This document shows, piece after piece, positions 8,542 through 17,646 of a stretch of 64,000 nt of DNA. The translations under genes were made by a program, and so were the position numbers. Source of the DNA: Geitlerinema sp. BBD 1991-9 (GTDB taxonomy: Bacteria > Cyanobacteriota > Cyanobacteriia > Cyanobacteriales > Geitlerinemataceae); assembly GCA_001657325.1 (NCBI GenBank), contig LWRO01000026.1:1-64000 (forward strand). The letters run 5' to 3'. The notes beneath the pieces were generated by a model, which did no database searches, was not told the origin of the DNA, and saw nothing but the letters and a program-made list of their open reading frames with translations. The stretch's first letter is position 1. Each line of letters starts with the position of its first letter.

Positions 8542-10050
8542 TTAGATTCTGGGTTGTCCGAAAGTCGTGATGTATAAGACCGCTTCGTCTTCGGGAATCC
8601 CGAGAACGTCGTTGACGCGATCGTCGAAAAACCCGCCGATTCCACTGGCCCCGAAACCGAGGTAGATGGCGGCGAGGTTGGCGCGTTGACCGAGATGTCC
8701 GGCATCGAGATGGAGATAGCGATAAGCTCGGTCTCCGTATCGATCGACCGCCGCTGAAAGGTTGGCGGTATGAAAGATCGTGACGGCGGCATCTCGCCCT
8801 AAATCTTGTCCCAAACAGAGAAAGTGCAATTCGCGACGGAAGTTTTTAAACCGGATCTGCCGCAGTTCTTGAGCTTTCGGGGCGTAGTAGTAACATCCGG
8901 CTTCTAGACCCTCGACAGCAGAAACGACGACAAAGGTTTGAACGGATTCGATGTCGAAATAGTCTGGATTGCCGTTGAATCCAAAGCGGACGTAGTGTTC
9001 GGGATGATAGGTGAAATCGAGGAGGGTTTTGAGTCGATCGAAGGTTAAAGGCGCTCCGTTATAGGTGCGGGTCGATCGACGCTTGAGGAGTGTTGTTTCC
9101 AACCCTTGCAGATTTTCTCCCCAATCGATCGCATCGGTGGCCGTCGAGATTTTAGTACAAAAGGGAAAGTTGTATTTGTCTTCTAGCGAGGGTGCGGTTG
9201 GACGGTTTTCAGGGTTCGGTAATTCTTTCTCAATGCAGCTGGCACGATGTAGATAGGTCAACAGGTCGCCATCAGCTAAGTCGGGATAGTCTATTTGAGT
9301 AGACGACGGTAATGCTGTCGGATAGCTGGAACGATCGAGATCTCGATCGCGCAAGTCAGTTAGGGGAACCACTGCGATCGCGCCTTCTTCGTCGGGATTG
9401 AGGTACAGACACTCGTTAACGGCGGCATCGCAAAATCCACCAATGAAGTGGGGACGGTAGTCGTTGAGCGCTCCGGTGAGTTCCAAGTTTCCCAGAAGAT
9501 GTCCGATATCGAGGTGAATTCGACGATATGCCCGGTCTTGGTATCGCCATGCCGATCGAAAAAACACAGCCGTGACGATAACGGCGACGTGCGAGGTTTC
9601 AAGGGCGGGATGCCAAAAACACGCGGCTTGCAGCGGCTTCCACAAATCGCTATCCCAAAATTTGAGAAGGGAACGATCGCGAGGCTGATAATTGTAAAGT
9701 CCGACTGGAAGCTCGGGCGTACCTCGCGACACGAGATAAACTTCGGCGGGGTACAGTCCTCCTGCTGAGGGGGCAGCTCGAAGTAGAATGTCGCTGCTGT
9801 TGAGGGTAGGCAAGCGAGCGGTAATGCCGTAGCTATAGGAGAGCAGTCGCGAGATTCGCTGCCATCCGTCGTGTGGAGGCTCGGACTTGAGGTCAGGCTT
9901 GAGATCGATCGAAGTCCCGAATTTATAATCCTTAAACGGTACGGGCGGACGCTCCCAATCGATATCGGGGGTGTTTTGACCGATCGTCTCGGGGTGGTAT
10001 TTCGTGCGTTCGTGATAGTACCGGGCAATGGAGAGTCGATCTTCTGACAT
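8542..10050 (-). CDS. SagB-type (nitroreductase-fold) dehydrogenase, duplicated domain
   Basis: About 502 residues with two tandem FMN-binding nitroreductase/SagB-ThcOx modules. The first contains LRAAPSAGGLYPAEVYLV (about residues 95-115), which is the SagB signature; the second repeats the pattern with LKRRSTRTYNG and ends GIGGFFDDRVNDVLGIPEDEAVLY. Both halves share the AYRRIHLDIGHL / AYRYLHLDAGHLGQ segment. I choose ATG 10050 (MSEDRLSIARYYH...) over the in-frame codon 13 residues upstream. SagB enzymes oxidise azolines to azoles in thiazole/oxazole-modified peptides, but no cyclodehydratase or precursor peptide is visible nearby, so a stand-alone oxidoreductase role is likely. Confidence 0.85.
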   Translation of the reverse strand: MSEDRLSIARYYHERTKYHPETIGQNTPDIDWERPPVPFKDYKFGTSIDLKPDLKSEPPHDGWQRISRLLSYSYGITARLPTLNSSDILLRAAPSAGGLYPAEVYLVSRGTPELPVGLYNYQPRDRSLLKFWDSDLWKPLQAACFWHPALETSHVAVIVTAVFFRSAWRYQDRAYRRIHLDIGHLLGNLELTGALNDYRPHFIGGFCDAAVNECLYLNPDEEGAIAVVPLTDLRDRDLDRSSYPTALPSSTQIDYPDLADGDLLTYLHRASCIEKELPNPENRPTAPSLEDKYNFPFCTKISTATDAIDWGENLQGLETTLLKRRSTRTYNGAPLTFDRLKTLLDFTYHPEHYVRFGFNGNPDYFDIESVQTFVVVSAVEGLEAGCYYYAPKAQELRQIRFKNFRRELHFLCLGQDLGRDAAVTIFHTANLSAAVDRYGDRAYRYLHLDAGHLGQRANLAAIYLGFGASGIGGFFDDRVNDVLGIPEDEAVLYITTFGQPRI

Positions 10051-10610
10051 GAACCAGGCTGCTTTCGGAGAACGAGGACGAAGGGGCAAAGCTAGAAATC
10101 GGTTTGATGTCTCTCTGGATTGGCAAACCGACCTTTCTTGAAACCTACCCTTACCGATTGTGACACTTTGCCTGCCGATGTTGAGAGGAGGGATGGATCT
10201 CGACCTTGAATATAACGCGGTTAGTTTTCTGATGAAATGAATGGCATTGCTCCAAAACGTCTTGTAGAGTGTATCGATCGAGGATCGAATCTATAATTAA
10301 TTCTTAAATATCACGCAATAGCCTTAATTTGTGATAGAATTTCACTTCTTACAAATATAATTATTGCGATTTGCAGAGCAGAATGTCTTTAGCAACGACC
10401 AAGACACTCTGTCAAGTATTTAACGTCTCCATCTGTTGTTATCCAACAACGTATTACGAAATATTAAATAACCATTAAATTTTGTCTAAAGGTATTGATT
10501 TACATTAATATTTCTTCACTAAATCGTTGATTGTAAACATTTATAAACGATTTATCGACGTGACGATTTCAGAAAAGCAGCCGGGCTGCCAAAGAACAAG
10601 CTCCTTTTTC
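10051..10610. other. Intergenic region between divergent SagB-like and pentapeptide genes
   Basis: 560 bp, strongly AT-rich from 10280 to 10530. It contains promoter-like sequence but no gene, repeat or hairpin that I can support. A frame continues upstream of the pentapeptide gene only through a TTG codon at 10527. Confidence 0.4.
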
Positions 10611-11147
10611 ATGCGACGGGTACGCGACATCGATCTTCTCACCGCTTATCTGAAGGGCGATCGACAGTTTCGAGAAACGGATCTCAGTCATGCCGATTTC
10701 TTTGCGGCAGACTTGCGCGATATTGATTTCACAGGCAGTGACCTGACGAATGCTTACCTGCCCTATGCCAACTTGTCACAGTCCTGTTTGTCAGGCAGTC
10801 AGTTGTTCGGTGCAGAACTCGACAATGCCAAACTCTACCAAACCGATCTGTCGGGGGCAGATTTGCGCGGGGTCAACCTAGCGCGAGCGTCCTTGCGCGG
10901 GGCAAACCTACACGGGGCGAACCTGCAAGGGGCGAACCTGCAAGGGGCGGATTTATACGATGCCGATCTGACCCAGACGAATCTCCAGCACGCGAACCTA
11001 TCGCGAGCGAACTTTGCTTTCGCGCAGCTCATGGGTGCTGATGTACGCGGGAGTAATTTTTTCCGCGCTCGCAATCTCGATTTAAGAGGGGCGATGCTCG
11101 ACTCGATGACAATCCGACCCGACGGTTATCGGGCTGACCATTATTGA
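10611..11147 (+). CDS. Pentapeptide-repeat protein
   Basis: Predicted right-handed quadrilateral beta-helix. From about residue 26 nearly every fifth residue is Leu/Phe in A(D/N)LXX units, for example GADLRGVNLARASLRGANL, for about 22 pentapeptides. A short N-terminal segment (MRRVRDIDLLTAYLKGDRQF) precedes the helix and is typical of cyanobacterial members. I use ATG 10611; the frame extends 28 codons further to a TTG but without a good ribosome site. No enzyme domain is attached. The function of such proteins in cyanobacteria is largely unknown; the run of near-identical GANLQGANLQGA units indicates recent internal duplication. Confidence 0.85.
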   Translation: MRRVRDIDLLTAYLKGDRQFRETDLSHADFFAADLRDIDFTGSDLTNAYLPYANLSQSCLSGSQLFGAELDNAKLYQTDLSGADLRGVNLARASLRGANLHGANLQGANLQGADLYDADLTQTNLQHANLSRANFAFAQLMGADVRGSNFFRARNLDLRGAMLDSMTIRPDGYRADHY

Positions 11148-11364
11148 GTGTTGAGTATTGGTGTTGGGTATTGGTGGGAGAACGCACGTCGAGATCGATC
11201 GACGACCCGCGAAACTCAATACTGACAGCATTCTGATAGACAGCTAAACGCTAGATTTTCCGTCCAATGTAGAGTCAGCCGGGTTATCGAAAATTGTGGG
11301 TCGAAAACTCCGTCCTAACTTTGGCAAGAGTTCGGTGAGGTTCACTCGAGCCGCTCAGTTACCG

Positions 11365-11401
11365 TCTAGAGCAGTGGTACAAAAGTGCTTAGTGCGTCAC
11401 G
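11365..11401 (+). repeat. 37-bp dispersed repeat family B, copy 1
   Basis: Begins tctagagcag, contains tacaaaagtgctt and ends with gtgcgtcacg. An inverted copy at 14716-14752 matches at 33 of 37 positions. It lies at the left edge of IS605-like debris. Confidence 0.65.
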
Positions 11402-11554
11402 CACCTTTTACAGTGAGCAGCGAGACGTTCGGCGAACGTCTCGCCGAACGTCCGAAGCCTTAAACGGACGGGGAGCGACTGTCAGACGACCTCGGTAGCA
11501 AGTTGCTGTGAACCGTCAAGAATCACAGTGGCTTCAGCCCGGTGAGTATGTCAA
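11402..11554 (+). mobile_element. IS200/IS605-type right-end relic with possible omega-RNA sequence
   Basis: The segment contains gaacgtctcgccgaacgtccgaag, then GGGAGCGACTGTCAGACGAC, then gtgaaccgtcaagaatcac followed by a GTGGCTTCAGCCC hairpin-like stretch, and ends GTGAGTATGTCAA. This order resembles the 3' end of cyanobacterial tnpB transposons, where the guide-RNA scaffold overlaps the tnpB 3' end and the element closes with TCAA. No tnpB frame precedes it, so it is a decayed or stranded end. A perfect 9-bp stem with 3-nt loop, GAGACGTTC-ggc-GAACGTCTC, sits at 11422-11442. Recognition is by pattern memory. Confidence 0.5.
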
Positions 11555-11743
11555 AATACCGTAGCCAATCTCTTGAGAGACAGGGATAAAACCCATCTTC
11601 AAAGCTGGTATAGCTCGGGTTATGTCCGTGTCGAGGCGGGGAACTCTGCCCGCCCTCAGTTGGCAACGGTAAACAGGGTCGCGATCGTCAGCGCGATCGA
11701 TATTCGAGATCGACCGTCGTTCCTAGGAAAATTCAGAAAATTC

Positions 11744-12556
11744 ATGAAGTCATATCTTGCTGCGGCAATCCAAATGACAAGCGTGCCGGATTTAGACAAA
11801 AATCTGGCACAAGCAGAAGAGCTGATCGATTTGGCCGTGCGTCGCGGGGCGGAACTCGTCGGTCTGCCCGAAAATTTCTCGTTTTTGGGAGAAGAAGCCG
11901 ACAAGATCGCCCAGGCCGACACGATTGCCAAAGCGAGCGAATCGTTCCTCAAGACCATGGCACAACGCTATCAGGTGACGATTTTAGGGGGAGGATTTCC
12001 CGTTCCTGTCGATCGACACCACGTTTACAACACGGCCTTGCTCGTCGATCCAAACGGCATCGAACTTTCTCGTTACCATAAAGTTCACCTGTTCGACGTG
12101 AATCTGCCCGACGGCAACACTTACGAAGAGTCGAGTACGGTTGAAGCGGGAACGCAACTCCCACCGGTCTATCGGTCAGACACGCTTGGCAATATCGGCT
12201 TGTCGGTGTGTTACGACGTTCGCTTTCCGGAACTGTACCGCCATTTGTCTCGCCAAGGTGCCGATCTGTTGTTCGTTCCAGCTGCCTTCACCGCTTACAC
12301 GGGTAAAGACCACTGGCAAATTTTGCTACAAGCGCGAGCGATCGAAAATACCTGTTACGCAATCGCTCCCGCACAAACTGGCCGTCATTACGCCTTGCGC
12401 CATTCTCACGGTCACGCGGCGATTATCGATCCGTGGGGTGCCGTTATTGCAGATGCTGGAACGGAAGTTGGGGTCGCGATCGCTGAAATCAATCCCCAAC
12501 GTCTCGAACAAGTTCGCAGTCAGATGCCATCGCTCAAACACCGCGTCTTTGCTTGA
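11744..12556 (+). CDS. Carbon-nitrogen hydrolase (nitrilase superfamily, Nit1/YafV-like)
   Basis: Soluble amidase-type enzyme of 270 residues. The catalytic triad is readable: Glu in GLPENFSFLG, Lys in RYHKVHLFD and Cys in LSVCYDVRFPELYR. The C-terminal QARAIENTCY...HGHAAIIDPWGAV segment is standard. The HKVHLFDV and DVRFPELYR forms are those of Nit1/Nit2-like omega-amidase or deaminated-glutathione amidase proteins. I place the start at ATG 11744 (MKSYLAAAIQM); the frame runs 57 codons further upstream, but that portion is not family-like and overlaps the region downstream of the IS605 relic. A strong terminator follows at 12573. Confidence 0.88.
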   Translation: MKSYLAAAIQMTSVPDLDKNLAQAEELIDLAVRRGAELVGLPENFSFLGEEADKIAQADTIAKASESFLKTMAQRYQVTILGGGFPVPVDRHHVYNTALLVDPNGIELSRYHKVHLFDVNLPDGNTYEESSTVEAGTQLPPVYRSDTLGNIGLSVCYDVRFPELYRHLSRQGADLLFVPAAFTAYTGKDHWQILLQARAIENTCYAIAPAQTGRHYALRHSHGHAAIIDPWGAVIADAGTEVGVAIAEINPQRLEQVRSQMPSLKHRVFA

Positions 12557-12572
12557 GTCGATCGCACGTTGA

Positions 12573-12615
12573 CCCCCAACCGTTGAGAGAACGATTCACT
12601 CTCGACGGTTGGGGG
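12573..12615. terminator. Bidirectional hairpin terminator
   Basis: 17-bp stem CCCCCAACCGTTGAGAG / CTCTCGACGGTTGGGGG with a single G-T type mismatch and a 9-nt loop, lying between the convergent nitrilase and L,D-transpeptidase genes. Confidence 0.8.
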
Positions 12616-12679
12616 ATTTGGCCGGTTCGATGTTTCAGTCTCGGTTGGGAGGCTTAGAATGCCATCGTGAGGAATCGTC

Positions 12680-13327
12680 TTAAGGCGTAACGACCACAGC
12701 CGTTCCGCGATTGACTTGCTCGTACAACGCGAGAATATCTTCGTTCCGCATCCGCACGCAACCGTGAGAAACCGCCTGTCCGATGAGTTCTTCGTTCGGC
12801 GTACCGTGGAACGCCACCCAATCGTCTCCAGTTTCGTGGAAGACAATCACTGCACGACCAATAGGACTACCGGGGCCAGGTGGAATGAGTTCGCCAGTCC
12901 AGGGATTTTCCCAGGTGGGATCGACCGCCATGTGCATCACCTGAAATTCTCCCACTGGCGTTTCCCAACCCGGTTTGCCAATTGCCACAGGGTAACTGGT
13001 TTCGAGCTTGTCGTCGAGGTAGAGATAAAGACGACGCTCTGTTAAACGCAGTTCGATGCGGACGGTGGGTTTGGGACGGGGAGTCACTTCAGGTTCTGAC
13101 GGAATCGGAGGGGTAATTTGACCGTCCGGTAAGAACTCATCGGGCGCTCCGAGAGGCGGAAGTTGGAGTTCCGGGTCTTGAGGTCGATAGGAAATCGAGC
13201 CCTCGGCAGCGACAGCTACTCTCGAACCGATCGATATCAGGACGACTGCACTCGCTCCAATGGCAGTTATGCGGCGAGAAAGTCGTTGGCAATTACGCCC
13301 TACCGTTATCATCTCCAATTTCCTCAC
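12680..13327 (-). CDS. L,D-transpeptidase (YkuD domain), exported
   Basis: Peptidoglycan cross-linking enzyme acting in the periplasm. A signal sequence (hydrophobic stretch about residues 20-40, ending RVAVAAEG) is followed by a proline-rich linker (about 50-87) and the YkuD catalytic domain with HGTPNEELIG and the active-site SHGCVRM (Cys about residue 193). It is 215 residues. ATG 13327 or the ATG five codons later could both initiate. It is convergent with the nitrilase-like gene. Confidence 0.88.
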   Translation of the reverse strand: MRKLEMITVGRNCQRLSRRITAIGASAVVLISIGSRVAVAAEGSISYRPQDPELQLPPLGAPDEFLPDGQITPPIPSEPEVTPRPKPTVRIELRLTERRLYLYLDDKLETSYPVAIGKPGWETPVGEFQVMHMAVDPTWENPWTGELIPPGPGSPIGRAVIVFHETGDDWVAFHGTPNEELIGQAVSHGCVRMRNEDILALYEQVNRGTAVVVTP

Positions 13328-13455
13328 GTGTCTGGATTGAGTTGATAATTCTAGATTTTCCTACACATTTTATACGACTGTTTTCGGAAACGGTTTTTTC
13401 GAGCGATCGAAGTCGTTCTCGAAAATCCGATACTGTAACCGTTCGATCGATTGGT

Positions 13456-13827
13456 TTAAAGGCAATAGCGCAAGGTCGAGAGTCCTGTGGTTGGGTCGAA
13501 GGCCAGGATATAGCCGCGATTGCCAATGCTATCGACGATTTCGTGCCAGGTTCGATCGTCGCCATCTACACCTGAAACATTGGCACGAACGAGATGGATT
13601 TGTTCGCCGCTAAAGACAGGGATGGATTCGGTTTCGTCACTTTCAACAGCAATGGGACGAGAGTAGAGATGCAAATCGGTTTCGCGGGCAATTTCGATCG
13701 TTCGACACGTTTCGCCCGTTCTGTCGCCGATGGGTTGGGACAAGGCTGGCGATCGATCGATCCCATAACTGCTCAGTATTACAACGATGAAAAGATTGAC
13801 AGTCGATCGAGTAATTTTGAAAAACAC
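13456..13827 (-). CDS. Exported SH3-like hypothetical protein
   Basis: 123 residues with an N-terminal hydrophobic signal (about residues 7-30, ending SPALSQP). The remaining about 90 residues resemble a bacterial SH3 (SH3b) fold: LHLYSRPIAVESDE, FSGEQIHLVRAN, TWHEIVDSIGNRGYILAFDP. Two Cys (near 42 and near the end) could form a disulfide in the periplasm. It follows the L,D-transpeptidase gene order on the same strand, so a cell-wall role is possible, but no function is known. Confidence 0.65.
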   Translation of the reverse strand: MFFKITRSTVNLFIVVILSSYGIDRSPALSQPIGDRTGETCRTIEIARETDLHLYSRPIAVESDETESIPVFSGEQIHLVRANVSGVDGDDRTWHEIVDSIGNRGYILAFDPTTGLSTLRYCL

Positions 13828-14023
13828 GGTTTGGCCTGGCTCCGAGAATCGATCGACATTAGGATAGCGTTTTCTCGAGACTCGATCGATTTTACACTAA
13901 CGCCTGGCGATGTAAATTCGTCACGAAATATGAAAAATCGAGATAACTTCCGTAAAGCGTTACGGTTTGAATTCGATCGACCTAAACAGAATGAATTGTT
14001 TTTTGGGGGGTAACTAAATACGA

Positions 14024-14049
14024 TTAGAGCGGCTTCAATTCCGCTCTAA
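14024..14049. terminator. Hairpin, possible terminator
   Basis: 9-bp perfect stem TTAGAGCGG / CCGCTCTAA with an 8-nt loop, 62 bp downstream of the small minus-strand gene ending at 14111. No strong T-run on either side. Confidence 0.45.
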
Positions 14050-14110
14050 AATCGATCTTTTAAATTTTTATTGAGTCAACTAATGTTTAAATGCTTCCCT
14101 TCAGGAAACA

Positions 14111-14317
14111 TTAATCGACTACCCGCAAAACACCTCGCTTGAGTTCCTCAAAAACTTTATTGATGAGATTTTCTTCTTCGGGTGTCAGGGCTGATTTAGA
14201 CAGTAAACTTGCCATGAAAACTTGTTGGTCAGCCCGAGTGATGCGGTGGGAGTTAAAAATGCGATCGGCGATTTCACGAACAGTTCGATCGCAAGTTGGA
14301 GCTTGAAGGCGTGACAT
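14111..14317 (-). CDS. Small conserved cyanobacterial protein
   Basis: 68 residues, mostly helical by eye: IADRIFNSHRITRADQQVF, SALTPEEENLINKVFEEL and a C-terminal RGVLRVVD. This combination (I-T-R-A-D-Q-Q, E-E...L-I-N-K/R-V-F, ending L-R-V-V-D) is one I recall from short conserved cyanobacterial hypotheticals. No catalytic or metal-binding motif. It is flanked by AT-rich non-coding DNA and appears monocistronic. Confidence 0.65.
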   Translation of the reverse strand: MSRLQAPTCDRTVREIADRIFNSHRITRADQQVFMASLLSKSALTPEEENLINKVFEELKRGVLRVVD

Positions 14318-14559
14318 AGGTTACATAGACCCTGAACTGACTGCTTTTGGCATCGATTTTATTATAAGAGATCGATCGCGAAATTCATGCGATCGGTAAC
14401 AAAACCTATGACGATCGAAATAACTTCAAAATGCGATCGAAATCACAAATCAATTATAAAGTCAGTAAAAGTACTCATAAACCTATAAAATTCATCGATA
14501 ATTTTTATAGGTTGAAGTATTTTTTCGATACAAATACGGACGTTTGCCGATCTCAATGT

Positions 14560-14591
14560 AAAAAAAGCCTCCTTCTACAGAAGGAGGCTTT
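14560..14591 (-). terminator. Intrinsic terminator downstream of the RTX gene
   Basis: 12-bp perfect stem AAAGCCTCCTTC / GAAGGAGGCTTT with loop TACA. On the minus strand it runs into a T-tract (complement of 14560-14566). It lies 157 bp after the stop of the minus-strand RTX gene. Confidence 0.8.
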
Positions 14592-14715
14592 CATCAATAC
14601 AGAGGACGAGATACAAGCTAGACAGAGTGCGTACTAGAGCGCCAGTACAGAAGTAATGGTAGGATGTGTTCCGCAGACGAAAAATGGGTTTGAAATCCAG
14701 TTAATGAGATTTCCA

Positions 14716-14752
14716 CGTAACGCACCAAGCACTTTTGTAGCGCTGCTCTAGA
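14716..14752 (-). repeat. 37-bp dispersed repeat family B, copy 2, overlapping the RTX stop codon
   Basis: Reverse complement begins tctagagcagcg and matches the copy at 11365-11401 at 33 of 37 positions. The TAG stop of the 553-aa RTX protein lies inside the first bases of the repeat (tcTAGagc), so the repeat edge supplies the stop codon. Confidence 0.65.
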
Positions 14753-16409
14753 TAAAGGTGCTACCCGAGGCCGCCGCGAGATCGTAAGGCGTTACCCCTT
14801 GTACCACACCGAGATATTGACCACTTGCCGTAATCTTAATCGCCGTGGAAGCACCGGACGCTCCTCCATCGACCGCGAGATCGATCGCATCGAGGGTCAC
14901 GTCTGCAAACGTCACCCCGACCAGTTGAATTTTATCGGCTTCGGCAATACTGAAGTCAGTGATGACATCTGCCCCGGCTTCTGTGGCTGTAGCCGTGCTG
15001 CTGTTGAGGACGAACGTATCGTCGTTAAGTCCCCCCGTGAGGAAGTCGCGGCCTCGATCGCCCGAGAGTAAATCTTTACCCGCACCTCCCGTGAGAACGT
15101 CATCGTCAGCACCGCCGTTGAGGGTATCGTCTCCATTTCCGCCGTTGACTTGGTCGTTCCCGACGTTGCCGTTGAGAATGTCGTTATCGTCTTCACCGTT
15201 GAGGGCGTCGGAATCCGCACCACCAACAGCCACGTCAGCACCGGCACCTAGATTGAAGGTATCGTTACCAGCGTTCCCTACAATCGGCACGTCGTTGTTG
15301 CCCGTTCCGATAAAGGTGTCGTTACCGCTGAGCGCAACCACCCAGCGCGCATCGTCGAAGTTCGTCGAACCGTCGGTGTTGATACCGGGGCGCAAATCGG
15401 TGAATATTTGCGGCGTTCCCAATGTCGGCGGTGCGTTGAAGTCGATCGTATCGTCGCCACCCGACAATCCGATCAGGTTAAAGTCGTTAGTTACGGCATT
15501 GGGATCGGGGTTTTGAGCGCTACCTTGTGCGCCTTTATCAAAACTGGCGTACTGTGCCGTATTGGCCGCTACAGGATCGGGAGCGGCTGCAATGGTTGGC
15601 GTGTTGACTTCAGCCAGTCCCGACCCTTGAGCTGGACTCAGTTCAGCCACGTTCAAGCCGTTAGGAACGCTTAAAGCAAGGGTATAGTTGCGAGTATCGT
15701 TTTCGCCGAGTGCCGTGTTGCTGAGGACGCGCACGCGATATTCGTTACCGGCTACGAGCGCTTCAGTTGCACTCACACCCACTCCAGTTACGTCGTCGGT
15801 AATTACACCGTTCGTGACATCGATAATTTGCAGGCGAGGGGTAAAGCCCGTACCTTGGGAAACTTGCGCTGTCAGGGTTTCTCCGGCAAAGGTCGGTACT
15901 ACCCGGTACTCGTCGGCGAGGGAGTAAGTTGCGGCCGCAGGCAGACCGAGGAAATCACCTTGGGTTAGCTGTCCGTTTAAGGCAAGTGTATTACCGGATT
16001 GGGGTGCGCCCGAAATAGAGGTCGTCAACGCTGCCAGTGTGACGTTACCCGTGTCGACTTGCGCTCGAACTTTGTAATCGACGGGGAACGCGGGAGCGGC
16101 TTCGTTGGTCGTGACAATTACGCGATAGGTGGTTTGACCTGCGATTAAAGCGGCTGTTGACGTGGGGGTAAGGCCTTCGTCAAAGCTGCCAGCGACCTGC
16201 GTTCCGTCTGCCGGGTTCGCTGCGACAATGGCGACGTTTGTTCCACCTGTGGGCGTTAAGGTTAACGTCAGATTAGCGGTCGGCTGATCGACGGTGATTA
16301 AGTATTGGTCGAATCGAGTGACGGCGTTGTTCGTCGTCCCGATATCACCTGACATGAAAATCAGGTCGTTGATATTTAGTTGACCGGATAGGGTTGCGTT
16401 ATTAGCCAT
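14748..16409 (-). CDS. RTX-type Ca2+-binding repeat protein, probably type I secreted
   Basis: 553 residues, acidic and Gly/Asp-rich. The N-terminal roughly 270 residues contain three tandem modules of about 110 residues starting LSGQLNINDLIFMSGDIG, LNGQLTQGDFLGLP and similar; they look like bacterial pre-peptidase-type beta-sandwich domains. Residues about 360-480 hold nonapeptide haemolysin repeats (GNDTFIGTGNND, GGNGDDTLNGGADDDVLTGGAGKD) that bind Ca2+ as a parallel beta-roll. The C-terminus ends with small residues and STFI, as in type I secretion signals; there is no Sec signal. No HlyB/HlyD-type exporter is nearby. Likely a surface or extracellular protein of unknown role. Confidence 0.87.
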   Translation of the reverse strand: MANNATLSGQLNINDLIFMSGDIGTTNNAVTRFDQYLITVDQPTANLTLTLTPTGGTNVAIVAANPADGTQVAGSFDEGLTPTSTAALIAGQTTYRVIVTTNEAAPAFPVDYKVRAQVDTGNVTLAALTTSISGAPQSGNTLALNGQLTQGDFLGLPAAATYSLADEYRVVPTFAGETLTAQVSQGTGFTPRLQIIDVTNGVITDDVTGVGVSATEALVAGNEYRVRVLSNTALGENDTRNYTLALSVPNGLNVAELSPAQGSGLAEVNTPTIAAAPDPVAANTAQYASFDKGAQGSAQNPDPNAVTNDFNLIGLSGGDDTIDFNAPPTLGTPQIFTDLRPGINTDGSTNFDDARWVVALSGNDTFIGTGNNDVPIVGNAGNDTFNLGAGADVAVGGADSDALNGEDDNDILNGNVGNDQVNGGNGDDTLNGGADDDVLTGGAGKDLLSGDRGRDFLTGGLNDDTFVLNSSTATATEAGADVITDFSIAEADKIQLVGVTFADVTLDAIDLAVDGGASGASTAIKITASGQYLGVVQGVTPYDLAAASGSTFI

Positions 16410-17019
16410 GTTTACGAAGTCCCTAAATCAGGGAAAATCAGGATGCTTCTATTGAAATAGACGATCGAGTGAAATCAGAAGTTCCAAATTTTCGATTTCA
16501 AAACTCGATCGAACCTCGTCCGAATAGGACTTTTAAATCTGTATCGAATGATTGACGATATCGCAATTCATCCTTTTTTCATGCCGAGATTTCAGAAATC
16601 AGGAAGATTTTTTTAAATTCCAAATAACTCTGTTTGGATATACTCTCGGATGCCATTTTAGAGTTCTTTAGATGAATTGTTATAAGTCAGAGCGACACCT
16701 CCAAAAGATGATTTTTGGGTGGATTCAAAATTTCTGTTAGATCGGTTTTGTTCGGGAAATCGAGCGAATCAAAAAATTGACTGGATACAGAATTCGGTTT
16801 TCATCAGCACGATCTCTGAAGACTGAAAGCCAAGATTACAGGTTCGACAGCAATTTTATTAAAAAAGACCAATAGTCCTCAAATTTGCTATAAACTCAAG
16901 AGTATCGTCAATAAGAAGCTCGATACACCAACGATACTCGATATTTTTCTAAATTGCCACTTTTTCTGAATTATCCGTCACGAGTCATCCGTCACGAGTG
17001 GCTCGCTATTCGTCGTTTC
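16410..17019. other. Intergenic region upstream of the RTX gene
   Basis: 610 bp, AT-rich, expected to contain the RTX gene promoter. A short direct repeat (gtcacgagt twice, 16978-17000) lies beside the phosphoribosyltransferase gene end. No gene is supported. Confidence 0.4.
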
Positions 17020-17535
17020 TCAATCCTCTCGATATCGATCGAGCAGTGATGCAGGACTCATCTGTTCGTAACACTCGAAGGGTTGGTGAATCCAAGGATT
17101 ATCTGGAAGATACTCGACGTAATAATCCGGTTGAATGTTTCCACAAGCCTTGTACCACAATACAGCAGTCCGAATTTCTTCGATCTCGCTTCCATATCGA
17201 TCGAGCAACCAAGCCAACACCACTTTTAACGATTCACCGGAATCCACGAGATCGTCGACGAGTAAAACCCGTTTTCCCAACATCGGCGAACTCATCGTCA
17301 AATGTTCCGCGATCGAAATTGCGCCTCGTTCTCGTCCTTCCGTCCCACCGTAAGAAGATGTGGCGAGGATGGCGAGGGGACACTGGAACACACGAGAGAG
17401 AATATCGCCGACGCGCACTCCACCACGGGCGATACAAACAATTCGATCGAACTTCCACCCAGACTGATAGAGGTTCGCCGCGAGACGTTCGATGAGTTGA
17501 TGGTATTGCGTCCAAGAGACGTAAAGATCGGACAT
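17020..17535 (-). CDS. Phosphoribosyltransferase (hypoxanthine/xanthine type)
   Basis: 171 residues, type I PRTase fold. The PRPP-binding loop is VLLVDDLVDSGESL (about residues 90-103), preceded by a flexible loop and the IVCIARGGVRVGD segment that binds pyrophosphate. The C-terminal hood with KACGNIQPDYYVEYLPDNPWI resembles xanthine/hypoxanthine PRTases of the cyanobacterial/archaeal Hpt type that salvage purine bases. The exact base preference is not readable. ATG 17535 gives the usual length. It is a single gene, 111 bp from the next minus-strand gene. Confidence 0.85.
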   Translation of the reverse strand: MSDLYVSWTQYHQLIERLAANLYQSGWKFDRIVCIARGGVRVGDILSRVFQCPLAILATSSYGGTEGRERGAISIAEHLTMSSPMLGKRVLLVDDLVDSGESLKVVLAWLLDRYGSEIEEIRTAVLWYKACGNIQPDYYVEYLPDNPWIHQPFECYEQMSPASLLDRYRED

Positions 17536-17646
17536 GATTGCGGTTTAGCCAAAAAAGAAGTTCGGATCGATCGACGGTCTCGTTCGTGCGTCGAGTACGC
17601 GACATCGATCGGGAGTGACCTCCTATGGGAAACAATAGCCGAAAAA

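Noticed and set aside
11573-11743. N-terminal extension of the nitrilase-like protein
   Set aside because: The 57 extra codons do not resemble the family and lie directly behind IS605 debris.
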